Part shown: positions 10,231 to 17,384 of the stretch, piece by piece
Layout: each line of letters opens with the position of its first letter
How positions within the stretch are numbered: position 1 is the first letter of the stretch
Notes under the pieces: generated by a model
Databases searched by the model: none
What the model was told of the DNA's origin: nothing
Seen by the model: only the letters and a program-made list of their open reading frames with translations
Origin: an uncultured Collinsella sp.
Lineage (GTDB): Bacteria > Actinomycetota > Coriobacteriia > Coriobacteriales > Coriobacteriaceae
Reading direction: 5' to 3'
Assembly (NCBI GenBank): GCA_902494465.1
Contig: CABUTH010000001.1
Coordinates: forward strand, 1 to 31,607
DNA length: 31,607 nucleotides
Program-made: the position numbers and the translations under genes

Positions 10231-11265
10231 TTAGCAAATCCTCGGCAGCTGCTCTCCCACGAGCATGTCGAGGATGCGGGTCGAGCCCCAGCCGGTGCGT
10301 ACGCGCACGGCGGGACGGGCACTCTCGGCAAGTGGCAGCACGCGACCGACGATGGCGGCGTTCTCGCCGTAGCGGGCGACGCGCATGGCCGCCAGCGCGG
10401 CATCGGCCTGCTCAGCCGGCACCACGGCAACCATCTTGCCCTCGTTTGCCACCTGCAACACATCGTAGCCGAGCATCTCGCAGGCTGCCTGCACGTCGGG
10501 GCGCACGGGCACGGCATCCTCGTCGACCTCCATGGCAACGCCGCTGGCCTGGGCAAACTCGTTGAGCGTGGACGCCAGGCCACCGCGCGTGGGGTCGCGG
10601 AAGCAGCGTGTGTCGGGTGCTGCGGCAAGCACATCGGCAATCAGGTGGTTGAGCGGCGCGGCATCGCTTTCGATGGTGCTCGAAAACGCCAGGCCCTCGC
10701 GTTGGCTCATGATGGCGATGCCGTGGTCGCCGAGTGTACCCGACACCAGGATGATATCGCCAGGCTGGCAGTTGGCGCCGCTGAGCGCCACGCCCGCGGG
10801 CACCTCGCCCACGCCGGCGGTATTGATATAGACGCCGTCGGCCCCGCCGCGCTCGACCACCTTGGTATCGCCCGTGATTATGGACACGCCCGCCTCGCGC
10901 GCCGTTTCGGCCATGGTCTGCACGATTTGACGCAGCTTGTCCATGGGGTAGCCTTCTTCGAGGATAAAGCCGCATGAGAGGTAGCGCACGTTGGCGCCCG
11001 AGGTCGCGACGTCGTTAACGGTTCCGCACACGGCGAGTCGGCCGATATTGCCGCCGGGGAAGAACTGCGGCGAGACCACAAAGCTATCGGTCGACATGGC
11101 GATGCGCCCGCTCGCGGGCAGCGCGGCGACGCCGGCATCGTTGCCCTCGAGCAGCTCGGGCGACCCAAAGGCATCCAAAAAGACCTCATCGATGATGCGT
11201 TTCATCATCTGACCGCCAGAGCCGTGGCCCAACAGGACAGTGCTATCGGTGGCAGTACGGGACAT
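10231..11265 (-). CDS. hypE: Hydrogenase expression/formation protein HypE (carbamoyl dehydratase)
   Basis: Receives a carbamoyl group from HypF on its C-terminal cysteine and dehydrates it with ATP to a thiocyanate, the source of the CN ligands of the NiFe-hydrogenase active-site iron. The 344-aa protein has the AIR-synthase/PurM fold: LGHGSGGQMMKRII at the N-terminus, DSFVVSPQFFPGG, ITGDTKVVERG, DPTRGGLASTLNEFA, and it ends in PRIC with the required terminal Cys. It is separated from hypD by a palindromic module (11307-11344). The operon order hypF-hypC-hypD-hypE on the minus strand matches its partners in ligand synthesis. Length and termini are normal. Confidence 0.97.
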   Translation of the reverse strand: MSRTATDSTVLLGHGSGGQMMKRIIDEVFLDAFGSPELLEGNDAGVAALPASGRIAMSTDSFVVSPQFFPGGNIGRLAVCGTVNDVATSGANVRYLSCGFILEEGYPMDKLRQIVQTMAETAREAGVSIITGDTKVVERGGADGVYINTAGVGEVPAGVALSGANCQPGDIILVSGTLGDHGIAIMSQREGLAFSSTIESDAAPLNHLIADVLAAAPDTRCFRDPTRGGLASTLNEFAQASGVAMEVDEDAVPVRPDVQAACEMLGYDVLQVANEGKMVAVVPAEQADAALAAMRVARYGENAAIVGRVLPLAESARPAVRVRTGWGSTRILDMLVGEQLPRIC

Positions 11266-11306
11266 ATCGAAAACTCCAATCGTGGGTGGAATTATATGGG
11301 TGAGGC

Positions 11307-11344
11307 GCAGCGTCGACCGGTCCGCCGTTCGTTAGAACGGCGGA
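11307..11344 (-). repeat. Hairpin-N6-GACGCTGC module between hypD and hypE
   Basis: On the minus strand a 10-bp hairpin (11344-11335/11330-11321, loop TAAC) starts 5 nt after the hypD stop and is followed by 6 nt and then GACGCTGC (11314-11307). The hairpin is identical to the one at 28729-28752 in the same sense. It lies inside an operon, between a stop and the next start, so it must be read through by transcription of hypE. Confidence 0.75.
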
Positions 11345-11349
11345 ACCCA

Positions 11350-12462
11350 TTAGCCTCGGTAGCGGAAATATGCTGCGCAGCTGCCTTCGGAGCTCACCAT
11401 GCAGGGGCCGATGGGATGCTCGGGTGTACAAGCGTGGCCGAACAGAGGGCAGTCGCTCGGCGTAATGGCTCCGCGCAACACGTCGCCGCAGCGGCATCCG
11501 CGTGGCTCGACCGTCGGCTCGATGGACACGTCAAAGCGCATGCTGGCATCAAAGTGCGAAAACTCGGGACGAATGGCGAGTCCCGAAGCCGCAATCGATC
11601 CCAGCCCGCGCCACGTGGTATCGCACGGCTCAAATACCTGCTCGACCAGCTGGCGCGCCACAGGATTGCCGTCGGCATTGACGCCGCGACGGTAGGCGTT
11701 GTCGATCGCGGGCTGCCCCTCAACAACCATCTGGACCAGCATGCAGATGCCCTGCAAGATGTCGACCGGTTCAAATCCCGTAACCACGCCCGGGGTCTTA
11801 AACTCGTCGACCAAAAAGCTAAAGGGCGCCAAACCCGTGATAGTGGCGACGTGGCCCGGCAGGATAAAGCCGTCGATAGTGGTCTCGGGATCGTTGGCGA
11901 TAGCGCGCAGCGCCGGCGGCGTGGTCTTATGGGCGCAGTAGACCGAGAAGTTCTGCAGCCCGCGTGCGTCTGCCTCCAGGATGGCGGCGGCGATGGTGGG
12001 CGTTGTGGTCTCAAAGCCCACACCCATAAAGATGACCGGGCGGTCGGGGTTTTGCTCAGCGATGTCGAGTGCGTCGAGTGGTGAGTAGACGATGCGGATG
12101 TCGCGCCCTGCCGCCTTTTGCGCGGCGAGTGAGGTGGACGATCCGGGAACGCGCATCATATCGCCAAAGGTGGTGATGATGGCGCCGTCTATGTTGGCGA
12201 GCGCGATTGCATGGTCTATATCGCGGTTGGCGGTAACGCAGACGGGGCAACCCGGGCCGCTCAGCAGCTTGAGTCCCGCCGGCATAATGGAGCGAAAGCC
12301 ATAGCGACCGATGCTCACGGTGTGCGTGCCGCAGACTTCCATAAGGTTGATGGTGCGGTTGCCGACGAGTTCACGGATGCGTTCGGTGAGCTCGCGGGCC
12401 AGCTTGGAATCGCGAAATGCCGAAAAGTCGATACCGGAGCGAGCCGGCTGTCCGGCCGCCAC
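11350..12462 (-). CDS. hypD: Hydrogenase maturation protein HypD
   Basis: Iron-sulfur scaffold on which the Fe(CN)2CO unit is assembled together with HypC and HypE. The 370-aa product carries the family motifs CGTHT, GPGCPVCVT, FMGVGFETTTPT, and CAHKTTPPAL, and the C-terminal cysteine group that binds a [4Fe-4S] cluster (CRCGDVL, SDCPLFGHAC, GPCMVSSEGSC). A GTG start at 12462 is chosen because it overlaps the hypC stop in TAGTG, giving translational coupling; the frame stays open upstream through hypC but has no sensible start or homology there. Ends 5 nt before a palindromic module that precedes hypE. Confidence 0.95.
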   Translation of the reverse strand: MAAGQPARSGIDFSAFRDSKLARELTERIRELVGNRTINLMEVCGTHTVSIGRYGFRSIMPAGLKLLSGPGCPVCVTANRDIDHAIALANIDGAIITTFGDMMRVPGSSTSLAAQKAAGRDIRIVYSPLDALDIAEQNPDRPVIFMGVGFETTTPTIAAAILEADARGLQNFSVYCAHKTTPPALRAIANDPETTIDGFILPGHVATITGLAPFSFLVDEFKTPGVVTGFEPVDILQGICMLVQMVVEGQPAIDNAYRRGVNADGNPVARQLVEQVFEPCDTTWRGLGSIAASGLAIRPEFSHFDASMRFDVSIEPTVEPRGCRCGDVLRGAITPSDCPLFGHACTPEHPIGPCMVSSEGSCAAYFRYRG

Positions 12463-12722
12463 TAGTATGCCTCGGCCGGGTTGCTGGCCAGTTGGTCTTC
12501 TTCGACCAGTTCGGTCATGGTGTTGACCAGGTCGAGCGTCTCCTGCGCTTCCTGCTCGTCGACGATCTGGATGCCAAATCCAGCGTGCACCAGAATATAG
12601 TCGCCTACTTGTGCCGTCGGCACGAGTCGTAGCGACACCGGACGCTCGATGCCCATCATGTCGACGGTGGCCTTGAGGTCGTCGTCGCGTTTGACTACTT
12701 TGCCGGGAACGGCAAGGCACAT
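12462..12722 (-). CDS. hypC: Hydrogenase assembly chaperone HypC/HupF
   Basis: An 86-aa chaperone that delivers the iron unit from HypD to the hydrogenase large subunit. It starts MCLAVPGKV with the essential Cys2, and has the conserved GDYILVHAGFGIQ segment with the His used in binding. The C-terminal tail (EEDQLASNPAEAY) is slightly longer than usual. GGGG lies 6 nt upstream of the ATG. Its stop overlaps the hypD GTG by one base. The 133-nt gap to hypF (12723-12855) shows no gene or firm promoter. Confidence 0.95.
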   Translation of the reverse strand: MCLAVPGKVVKRDDDLKATVDMMGIERPVSLRLVPTAQVGDYILVHAGFGIQIVDEQEAQETLDLVNTMTELVEEDQLASNPAEAY

Positions 12723-12855
12723 ATTGTTCCCCTTTTATACGCTTTGCGCTGGATAGGCGCTTGATAATCCATTGCTTGATGGTAGCGCTCGCGGGGTTCG
12801 CGGGCAAACGCGTTACGCCCGTGAGACAGTTGACACGGCGACGAGCAAGATCGGG

Positions 12856-15321
12856 CTACTGTGATGCGATCTGCGCGAGGTGGGCGCGCGCGATCGCCGC
12901 CTGACCGTAGGCGATGCAGCCGTCGTTGACGGGTACGGAGTGGGGAACCAAGACAGTAAGACCCCTGCTTTTGAGCTCGCGGGTGAGGAGCTGGAGCAAA
13001 AGTCGGTTCATGAACACGCCGCCCGAGAGCGCGACGGTGTCGAGGCCTTCACGGGCGCAGATCTCGCTGACGATGCGTGCCGACGCGTGTGCGATGGTGA
13101 CGTGGAAGTCGAGCGCGAGCCTGCCGGCGGGCACGCCGGCCCTGGTTCCCTCCAAAAGCGCCTTAATAAGCGGTCTGGAGTTCAGAACATGGCAGTCGTC
13201 CGGACGGGATGATTCGGTTACGGAAAAGCTGGCCATATTGTCGGTGGGACAGGTGCTTTCGCTGTCGAGCGCGTGCCAGGCGGCTGCTTCAAGCTCGATG
13301 GCGGGTTCACCCTCGTAGGTCGCCTGGCCGCAAATGCCCAGGATCGCGGCTGCGGCATCAAACAAGCGACCCATACTGCTGGTGCGCGGGCTGTTGATGC
13401 CGCGTTCGATCATCGTTGCCGTCACGCTACGTGTTTGCTCGTCTAGGCCGCCCAAGAGCCGCTCGGCGCCCGGGTGTTCAAGCAGGCCGAGCTCACTGAG
13501 CAGGGCAAAGGCGTTGCGGCGGGCGTCACGCACGGAGGCCGCCCCGCCGGGGAGCGCCCAGGTGCGCAAATGCGCGGCGCGCTCAAAGCCGCCAAGGCTG
13601 GCAACAAGAAACTCGCCGCCCCAAATGGTCCCATCGGTGCCGGCGCCGGTGCCGTCAAAGGCGATGCCAAGGACGCGCGCGTCGGTTGTAAGCTGGCCCG
13701 CGGCGATAGCCTCGGCCATTACGCTCGCGATATGCGCATGATGGTGCTGCACCTCGACGAGCGGCAGATTGCATTTTCGCGCCTGCTCGCGCGCCCACTG
13801 GCTCGATAGATAGCTGGGGTGTAAATCGCAGGCCAAGGCGGCAGGCGCCAAGTCAAAGAGATCTTCCAAGCGCGTGCGCGCGGCGTTCCAGGCATCGAAG
13901 GTCCCGCCGTTTTCAACATCGCCGATATGCTGCGACACAAAACAGGCTGCCTCGCCGCTCGCGTCCTCGCGCGTGAATGCGATCGTTGCCTTTTGCTGTG
14001 GCCCGCAAGCGAGCGTGCAGGGCGCAGCGCCGTTGAGCGCCGGCAACGACAACGGTCGCGGCGCATATCCGCGTGCGCGACGCACAGGCATGACGGTGCC
14101 GTCGACCACACGTACCACGGAGTCGTCGTAGCGCGAGAGAATCGCGCGGTCGTTGCCGAGCAGCGCATCGGCGATGCCGGGGGCAACGAGGTGTTCCCAA
14201 GCGAGGCCGTCATCAGTTTCGATAGGTTCCTCGCTCAGGTTTCCGCTGGTCATGACCAGCGCGTGCATGTCATGCGACGCGGCCGCGGCGAGCAGTAAAT
14301 GTTGAAGCGGGGTGTAGGGGAGCATGACGCCGAGCTCGGGTAAATCGTGCGCGACGGATGGCGCGAGTGTAAGGGCGTCGGGGGAATCTCCCTCGCCAAC
14401 AGCACGCCGGCGCAACAGCACGATGGGGCGGATGCTGCCGGTTAGCAAGCCACGCTCGGCGTCGTCGACATGGCACAGGCGTTCAGTGTCGGCAAGGCTG
14501 CGCACCATAACGGCAAGCGGCTTGTTGCTGCGGCGCTTGCGACGGCGCAGCTCGACCACCGCCTGCTCATTGGCGGCGTTGCAGGCCAGATGGAATCCGC
14601 CCAGGCCCTTGATGGCGACAATACCGCCGCTGGCCAGCAGCTCAACACAGCGGTCGATAATGGCATCGCTGGTTTCGCGCGTGCTGCCGACGGCTGGCGT
14701 CGCCCCCGGGCCTTCGGGCCCCATGTCGCCCGCCGCCTCGCGCCAGGTAATATGTGGCCCGCAGTCAAAGCAGGCATCGGGCTGCGCATGAAAGCGCCGG
14801 TCAAGCGGGTCGCCATACTCTGCGGCGCACTCGGGGCACATGGGAAAGCAATCCATCGACGTGGCCGCTCGGTCATAAGGCAGCGACCGGATGATGGTAA
14901 AGCGCGGCCCGCAGTTGGTGCAGTTGATAAAGGGGTAGTGAAAGCGTCGGTCGGCGGGGTCGAACAGTTCGCGCAGACAGTCGTCACAGGTGGCGATATC
15001 GGGGGAGATGAGCGTCGTGTGCATGGTCTGATCCTGCGACGCTACGATGCGAAAGGCCTGCTCATCGTCGGCATCCCAAGCGTCGGGCTCCAGGTCTGCG
15101 ACAGCGACATGCTCAACGCGGGCCGCGGCAGGCGCGTGCTCAGAAAGCGCGGTGACAAAGCCGTCGAGTGCCTCGACCGAAGCATGCGCCTCGATGTGCA
15201 CGCCATCGCCCGCGTTGAGCACCCAGCCGCAGATGCCATGCGCCATAGCCTCGCGATACACAAATGGCCGCATGCCAACGCCCTGCACGATGCCCGTCAC
15301 ATGAATATGCACATGCCGCAT
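12856..15321 (-). CDS. hypF: Carbamoyltransferase HypF
   Basis: Converts carbamoyl phosphate and ATP to carbamoyl-AMP and transfers the carbamoyl group to HypE. The 821-aa protein has all expected domains in order: acylphosphatase (GIVQGVGMRPFVYREA, ~1-90), two zinc-finger-like segments (CDDCLRELFDP..., CTNCGPRFT, CPECAAEYGDP, CFDCGP, ~105-190), a YrdC-like domain (IVAIKGLGGFHLACNA, ~220-400), and a Kae1/TobZ-like domain with the metal-binding HHHAHIASVMAE and the nucleotide-binding LSGGVFMN. The ATG at 15321 is preferred to one five codons upstream because GGGGAG stands just before it. It begins 29 nt after nikR, so the two are probably co-transcribed. Confidence 0.97.
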   Translation of the reverse strand: MRHVHIHVTGIVQGVGMRPFVYREAMAHGICGWVLNAGDGVHIEAHASVEALDGFVTALSEHAPAAARVEHVAVADLEPDAWDADDEQAFRIVASQDQTMHTTLISPDIATCDDCLRELFDPADRRFHYPFINCTNCGPRFTIIRSLPYDRAATSMDCFPMCPECAAEYGDPLDRRFHAQPDACFDCGPHITWREAAGDMGPEGPGATPAVGSTRETSDAIIDRCVELLASGGIVAIKGLGGFHLACNAANEQAVVELRRRKRRSNKPLAVMVRSLADTERLCHVDDAERGLLTGSIRPIVLLRRRAVGEGDSPDALTLAPSVAHDLPELGVMLPYTPLQHLLLAAAASHDMHALVMTSGNLSEEPIETDDGLAWEHLVAPGIADALLGNDRAILSRYDDSVVRVVDGTVMPVRRARGYAPRPLSLPALNGAAPCTLACGPQQKATIAFTREDASGEAACFVSQHIGDVENGGTFDAWNAARTRLEDLFDLAPAALACDLHPSYLSSQWAREQARKCNLPLVEVQHHHAHIASVMAEAIAAGQLTTDARVLGIAFDGTGAGTDGTIWGGEFLVASLGGFERAAHLRTWALPGGAASVRDARRNAFALLSELGLLEHPGAERLLGGLDEQTRSVTATMIERGINSPRTSSMGRLFDAAAAILGICGQATYEGEPAIELEAAAWHALDSESTCPTDNMASFSVTESSRPDDCHVLNSRPLIKALLEGTRAGVPAGRLALDFHVTIAHASARIVSEICAREGLDTVALSGGVFMNRLLLQLLTRELKSRGLTVLVPHSVPVNDGCIAYGQAAIARAHLAQIASQ

Positions 15322-15350
15322 GTGGCTCCCCTTCATTGAAGTGTGTGCTG

Positions 15351-15863
15351 TTAGAGCCCCAAGCTCTGCTTGGTGGCGGCGCAGGTGAGCTCGCCGTGCT
15401 TAACGCCGCGCAGCCCCAGCAACCGGTCCGCCAGCTCGTAGACGCGTTTGCCGCGACCCTTGAGCGCCAGAATCTCCAGGCAGTTGTGGTGGTCCAGATG
15501 CACGTGCATGGTCGAGACAATCTCGTCGGTGTAGTCGTGCTGCACCTCGTCCAGACGGCGCGTCAGATCGCCGGTATGGTGGTCATAGATCATGGTGAGC
15601 GAACCGATGACCTGCTCGTCGGGCGTTCGCATCTGCTCCTTGGCGATCGAGGCGCGAATCAGATCGCGTACGGCCTCGGAACGGTTGGCCACGTCACCGC
15701 GGCGCGCGATCTGCTCGTCAAAGCGGCGCAGCAGGTCGTCGGGCGCGGTGACCGAAAAGCGGACCAGCTCGGAGCTGGAGCCGCTGCAGCGGCAGCTCGC
15801 ATCGCCAGTCGGCCCGTGCGAATGCTCGTGCTCGTGATCGCAGACGTGCTCGTGCTCGGCCAC
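15351..15863 (-). CDS. nikR: Nickel-responsive regulator NikR with a His-rich N-terminal extension
   Basis: A 170-aa ribbon-helix-helix regulator of nickel uptake or use. The DNA-binding segment is LVRFSVTAPDDLL...NRSEAVRDLIR (~residues 32-72). The C-terminal ACT-like nickel domain keeps the square-planar ligands: a His in the HDYTDE segment, and His, His and Cys in HVHLDHHNCLE, spaced as in E. coli NikR (H76, H87, H89, C95). Unusual is the first ~30 residues, HEHVCDHEHEHSHG followed by CRCSG, a metal-binding-type tail absent from typical ~135-aa NikR. The GTG start at 15863 is one base after the preceding stop, so it is translationally coupled to the 82-aa gene and has no strong ribosome-binding site of its own. 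Confidence 0.92.
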   Translation of the reverse strand: MAEHEHVCDHEHEHSHGPTGDASCRCSGSSSELVRFSVTAPDDLLRRFDEQIARRGDVANRSEAVRDLIRASIAKEQMRTPDEQVIGSLTMIYDHHTGDLTRRLDEVQHDYTDEIVSTMHVHLDHHNCLEILALKGRGKRVYELADRLLGLRGVKHGELTCAATKQSLGL

Positions 15864-15864
15864 G

Positions 15865-16113
15865 CTACACCAGTTTCACAGAGCCGACGGAGTTGTGGTC
15901 GGCCTCGATGGCCTCCTCGTAGCCCTCGAGCGCATCGTGCGCCTCGTGCAGCGCAGACATGGCGGCCTCGAGCTTGGCGCCAATGCGCTCCATGTCAAAG
16001 TTCTCGGTCGCATGCAGCAGCTGATGGCTCCACTCGTGAGCGAGCTCGATGGTGTCGTCGACCTGCTTGACGCTCATGGCAAGCTGGCTCATGTTCATTC
16101 CGACGTCATGCAT
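15865..16113 (-). CDS. 82-aa hypothetical protein, first gene of the nikR-hyp operon
   Basis: No family recognised. The product is acidic, almost wholly helical (MERIGAKLEAAMSALHEAHDALEGYEEAIEADH is a run of amphipathic helix), with six or so histidines and no cysteine, transmembrane segment or signal peptide. It begins MHDVGMNMSQL; HypA proteins also begin Met-His and use that N-terminus to bind nickel, but the HypA zinc site (CxxC pairs) is absent, so it is not HypA. GGAG lies 6 nt before the ATG at 16113. Its stop is one base before the nikR GTG, which implies coupled translation and a nickel-related role by context only. Confidence 0.75.
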   Translation of the reverse strand: MHDVGMNMSQLAMSVKQVDDTIELAHEWSHQLLHATENFDMERIGAKLEAAMSALHEAHDALEGYEEAIEADHNSVGSVKLV

Positions 16114-16185
16114 GGGAATCTCCTTTTGCGTGGGGCGATATGGTGGTTCAGATTCTACTACGCCCGCCATGGGCGCCGCCGCATA

Positions 16186-16222
16186 AGAAAACGGGCGCGA
16201 GTCCGTCTGACCCGCACCCGTT
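16186..16222 (-). terminator. Intrinsic terminator for trxA (minus strand)
   Basis: On the minus strand AACGGG.GCG.GTC pairs with GAC.CGC.CCCGTT across 16222-16190, followed by TTTTC. It stands about 110 nt past the trxA stop. The stretch in between (16223-16333) has another small hairpin at 16288-16306 (7-bp stem) and no gene; it could be a long 3' UTR or hide a small RNA. The remaining 16114-16185 is the leader of the nikR-hyp operon, where TAGAAT (minus, 16157-16152) is a -10-like word without a -35 partner. Confidence 0.6.
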
Positions 16223-16333
16223 CACTGGGGGCTGTTTGTGTCTACCATACTATCCGCGGTCGCATGCCTTGCGTTTGGCACTCCGGCGAGCGGTGCGAAA
16301 CCGCTCATGGACGGCAGGCAAGTAACAAGCGTA

Positions 16334-16654
16334 TTACAGATGTTTCTCCAGCAGTGCCTGAAGTCTTGCCTTGGGTAAGGCGCCGACCGAGCGGTCGACC
16401 TCCTCGCCGTTCTTAAAGACGATCAGCGTGGGGATGCTCATGACGCCAAACTTCATGGCCAGGTCCTGGTTGTCATCGACGTTGCACTTGGCCACAGCCA
16501 GCTTGCCGGCCAGCTCGTCGGCAACCTCGTCTACGATGGGCGAGAGCGAGCGGCAGGGGCCGCACCACGGGGCCCAAAAATCAACCAGTACGGGCAGGCT
16601 GTCGTTGACGACAGCGTCGAAGTTCTCGGGGGTAATCTGCTTGATGTCAGCCAT
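16334..16654 (-). CDS. trxA: Thioredoxin
   Basis: A 106-aa cytosolic dithiol-disulfide carrier reduced by thioredoxin reductase. The active site WCGPC puts the redox cysteines at positions 31 and 34, inside LVDFWAPWCGPCRSL. The cis-proline loop is SIPTLIVFKNGEEVDR. Length and motif order are standard. The ATG at 16654 has GGAGG 5 nt upstream; the open frame continues 28 codons further 5' but without similarity. Divergent from the gene at 16791, with a 136-nt promoter gap, and followed by an intrinsic terminator, so monocistronic. No trxB is in the window. Confidence 0.95.
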   Translation of the reverse strand: MADIKQITPENFDAVVNDSLPVLVDFWAPWCGPCRSLSPIVDEVADELAGKLAVAKCNVDDNQDLAMKFGVMSIPTLIVFKNGEEVDRSVGALPKARLQALLEKHL

Positions 16655-16790
16655 GGTGACCTCCATAATGCGACGCGGCTCGGCCGCGTAAAACTCAGTA
16701 CGACCGTGCTTATACCCAGCGGCTCGTAAAGCAACCACTCGCGGGCGGCTCTTTTATATAATGGTGGGCACGCAAACGATTGGAGAGCGC
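16655..16790. promoter_or_regulatory. Divergent promoter gap between trxA and the UDG-like gene
   Basis: TATAAT at 16757-16762 (plus) is well placed for the rightward gene, and TATAAG at 16714-16709 (minus) for trxA. Neither has a good -35 box at 16-18 nt, so only the -10 words are visible support. Confidence 0.35.
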
Positions 16791-17366
16791 ATGCCCACGT
16801 CACAAAGCCAGAAAAAAGAAGCCATCGCTCAGGCGACCGAGCAGGAGCTCGCGTCGCTTGCAGATCGCGGTGTGCGTATCGCGGGCAACGCGTGCTCGCC
16901 GATTGTGCTGGTCAAAGGCGATTTGGATGAAGCCGAGTGCTCGGGCGGCGAGCTGGCTGCCGGCGCGGATGGCGCCGCGTTGCGCAAGGCGCTCGGCGCC
17001 ATTGGATATGCCCCCGAGGATTTTTGCGTGCTGGCAAGCGTCGCCGGCGCGGGCGACGGAGCGGTCGCGCCGGGCGAGGCCCTGACGTGCGACCTGTTCC
17101 GCGAGGCGCTGGAGACCTTGGACCCCGAGGCGGTGCTGCTGCTGGACAACAGTGCGGCCGATGTCATGCGCGAGACCTATGCCGATATGCTTGTGGCAAT
17201 TGATGACTTTGACACCGCCATGCTCAAGCCCGGCCTGGTCGCCCATGTGCAGGGGCGCCGCGTGCTGGCGCTCGACGGTTTTGAGGCGGCGCTCACCGAC
17301 AAGGCCGCCAAGCAGCGCATGTGGGCCTACATTAAGCAGCTGACCCCGGCGGCTGCACCGCTGTAG
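16791..17366 (+). CDS. Hypothetical protein with a degenerate uracil-DNA-glycosylase-like pattern
   Basis: A 191-aa soluble protein without a recognised name. Its order of motifs follows family 4/5 uracil-DNA glycosylases: a G..L-type helix then IGYAPEDFCVLASV (compare AIGLxREDVYITNVV), PGEALTCDLFREALETLDPEAVLLLDNSAAD (compare E...C.P.L..QL...PKVIVALG..A), and near the end ALDGFEAALTDKAAKQRMWAYIKQL (compare HPSALLR.P..KR.AW.DL). The catalytic GEAPG motif and the HPS triad are not visible, and the iron-sulfur cysteines are largely missing. If the relationship is real, it is likely catalytically dead. The ATG at 16791 follows GGAG by 5 nt. It is divergent from trxA and converges on the sensor kinase gene 18 nt away. 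Confidence 0.7.
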   Translation: MPTSQSQKKEAIAQATEQELASLADRGVRIAGNACSPIVLVKGDLDEAECSGGELAAGADGAALRKALGAIGYAPEDFCVLASVAGAGDGAVAPGEALTCDLFREALETLDPEAVLLLDNSAADVMRETYADMLVAIDDFDTAMLKPGLVAHVQGRRVLALDGFEAALTDKAAKQRMWAYIKQLTPAAAPL

Positions 17367-17384
17367 CGAGGCTGGCGGCAGCCC

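Noticed and set aside
15865..16113. HypA
   Set aside because: Starts Met-His and lies in a hyp operon, but lacks the zinc-binding cysteines and any further HypA similarity.
16223..16333. tRNA or SRP RNA gene between trxA and its terminator
   Set aside because: Hairpins are present, but neither a TTCGA-type T-loop with an acceptor stem nor the conserved SRP apical loop could be found.
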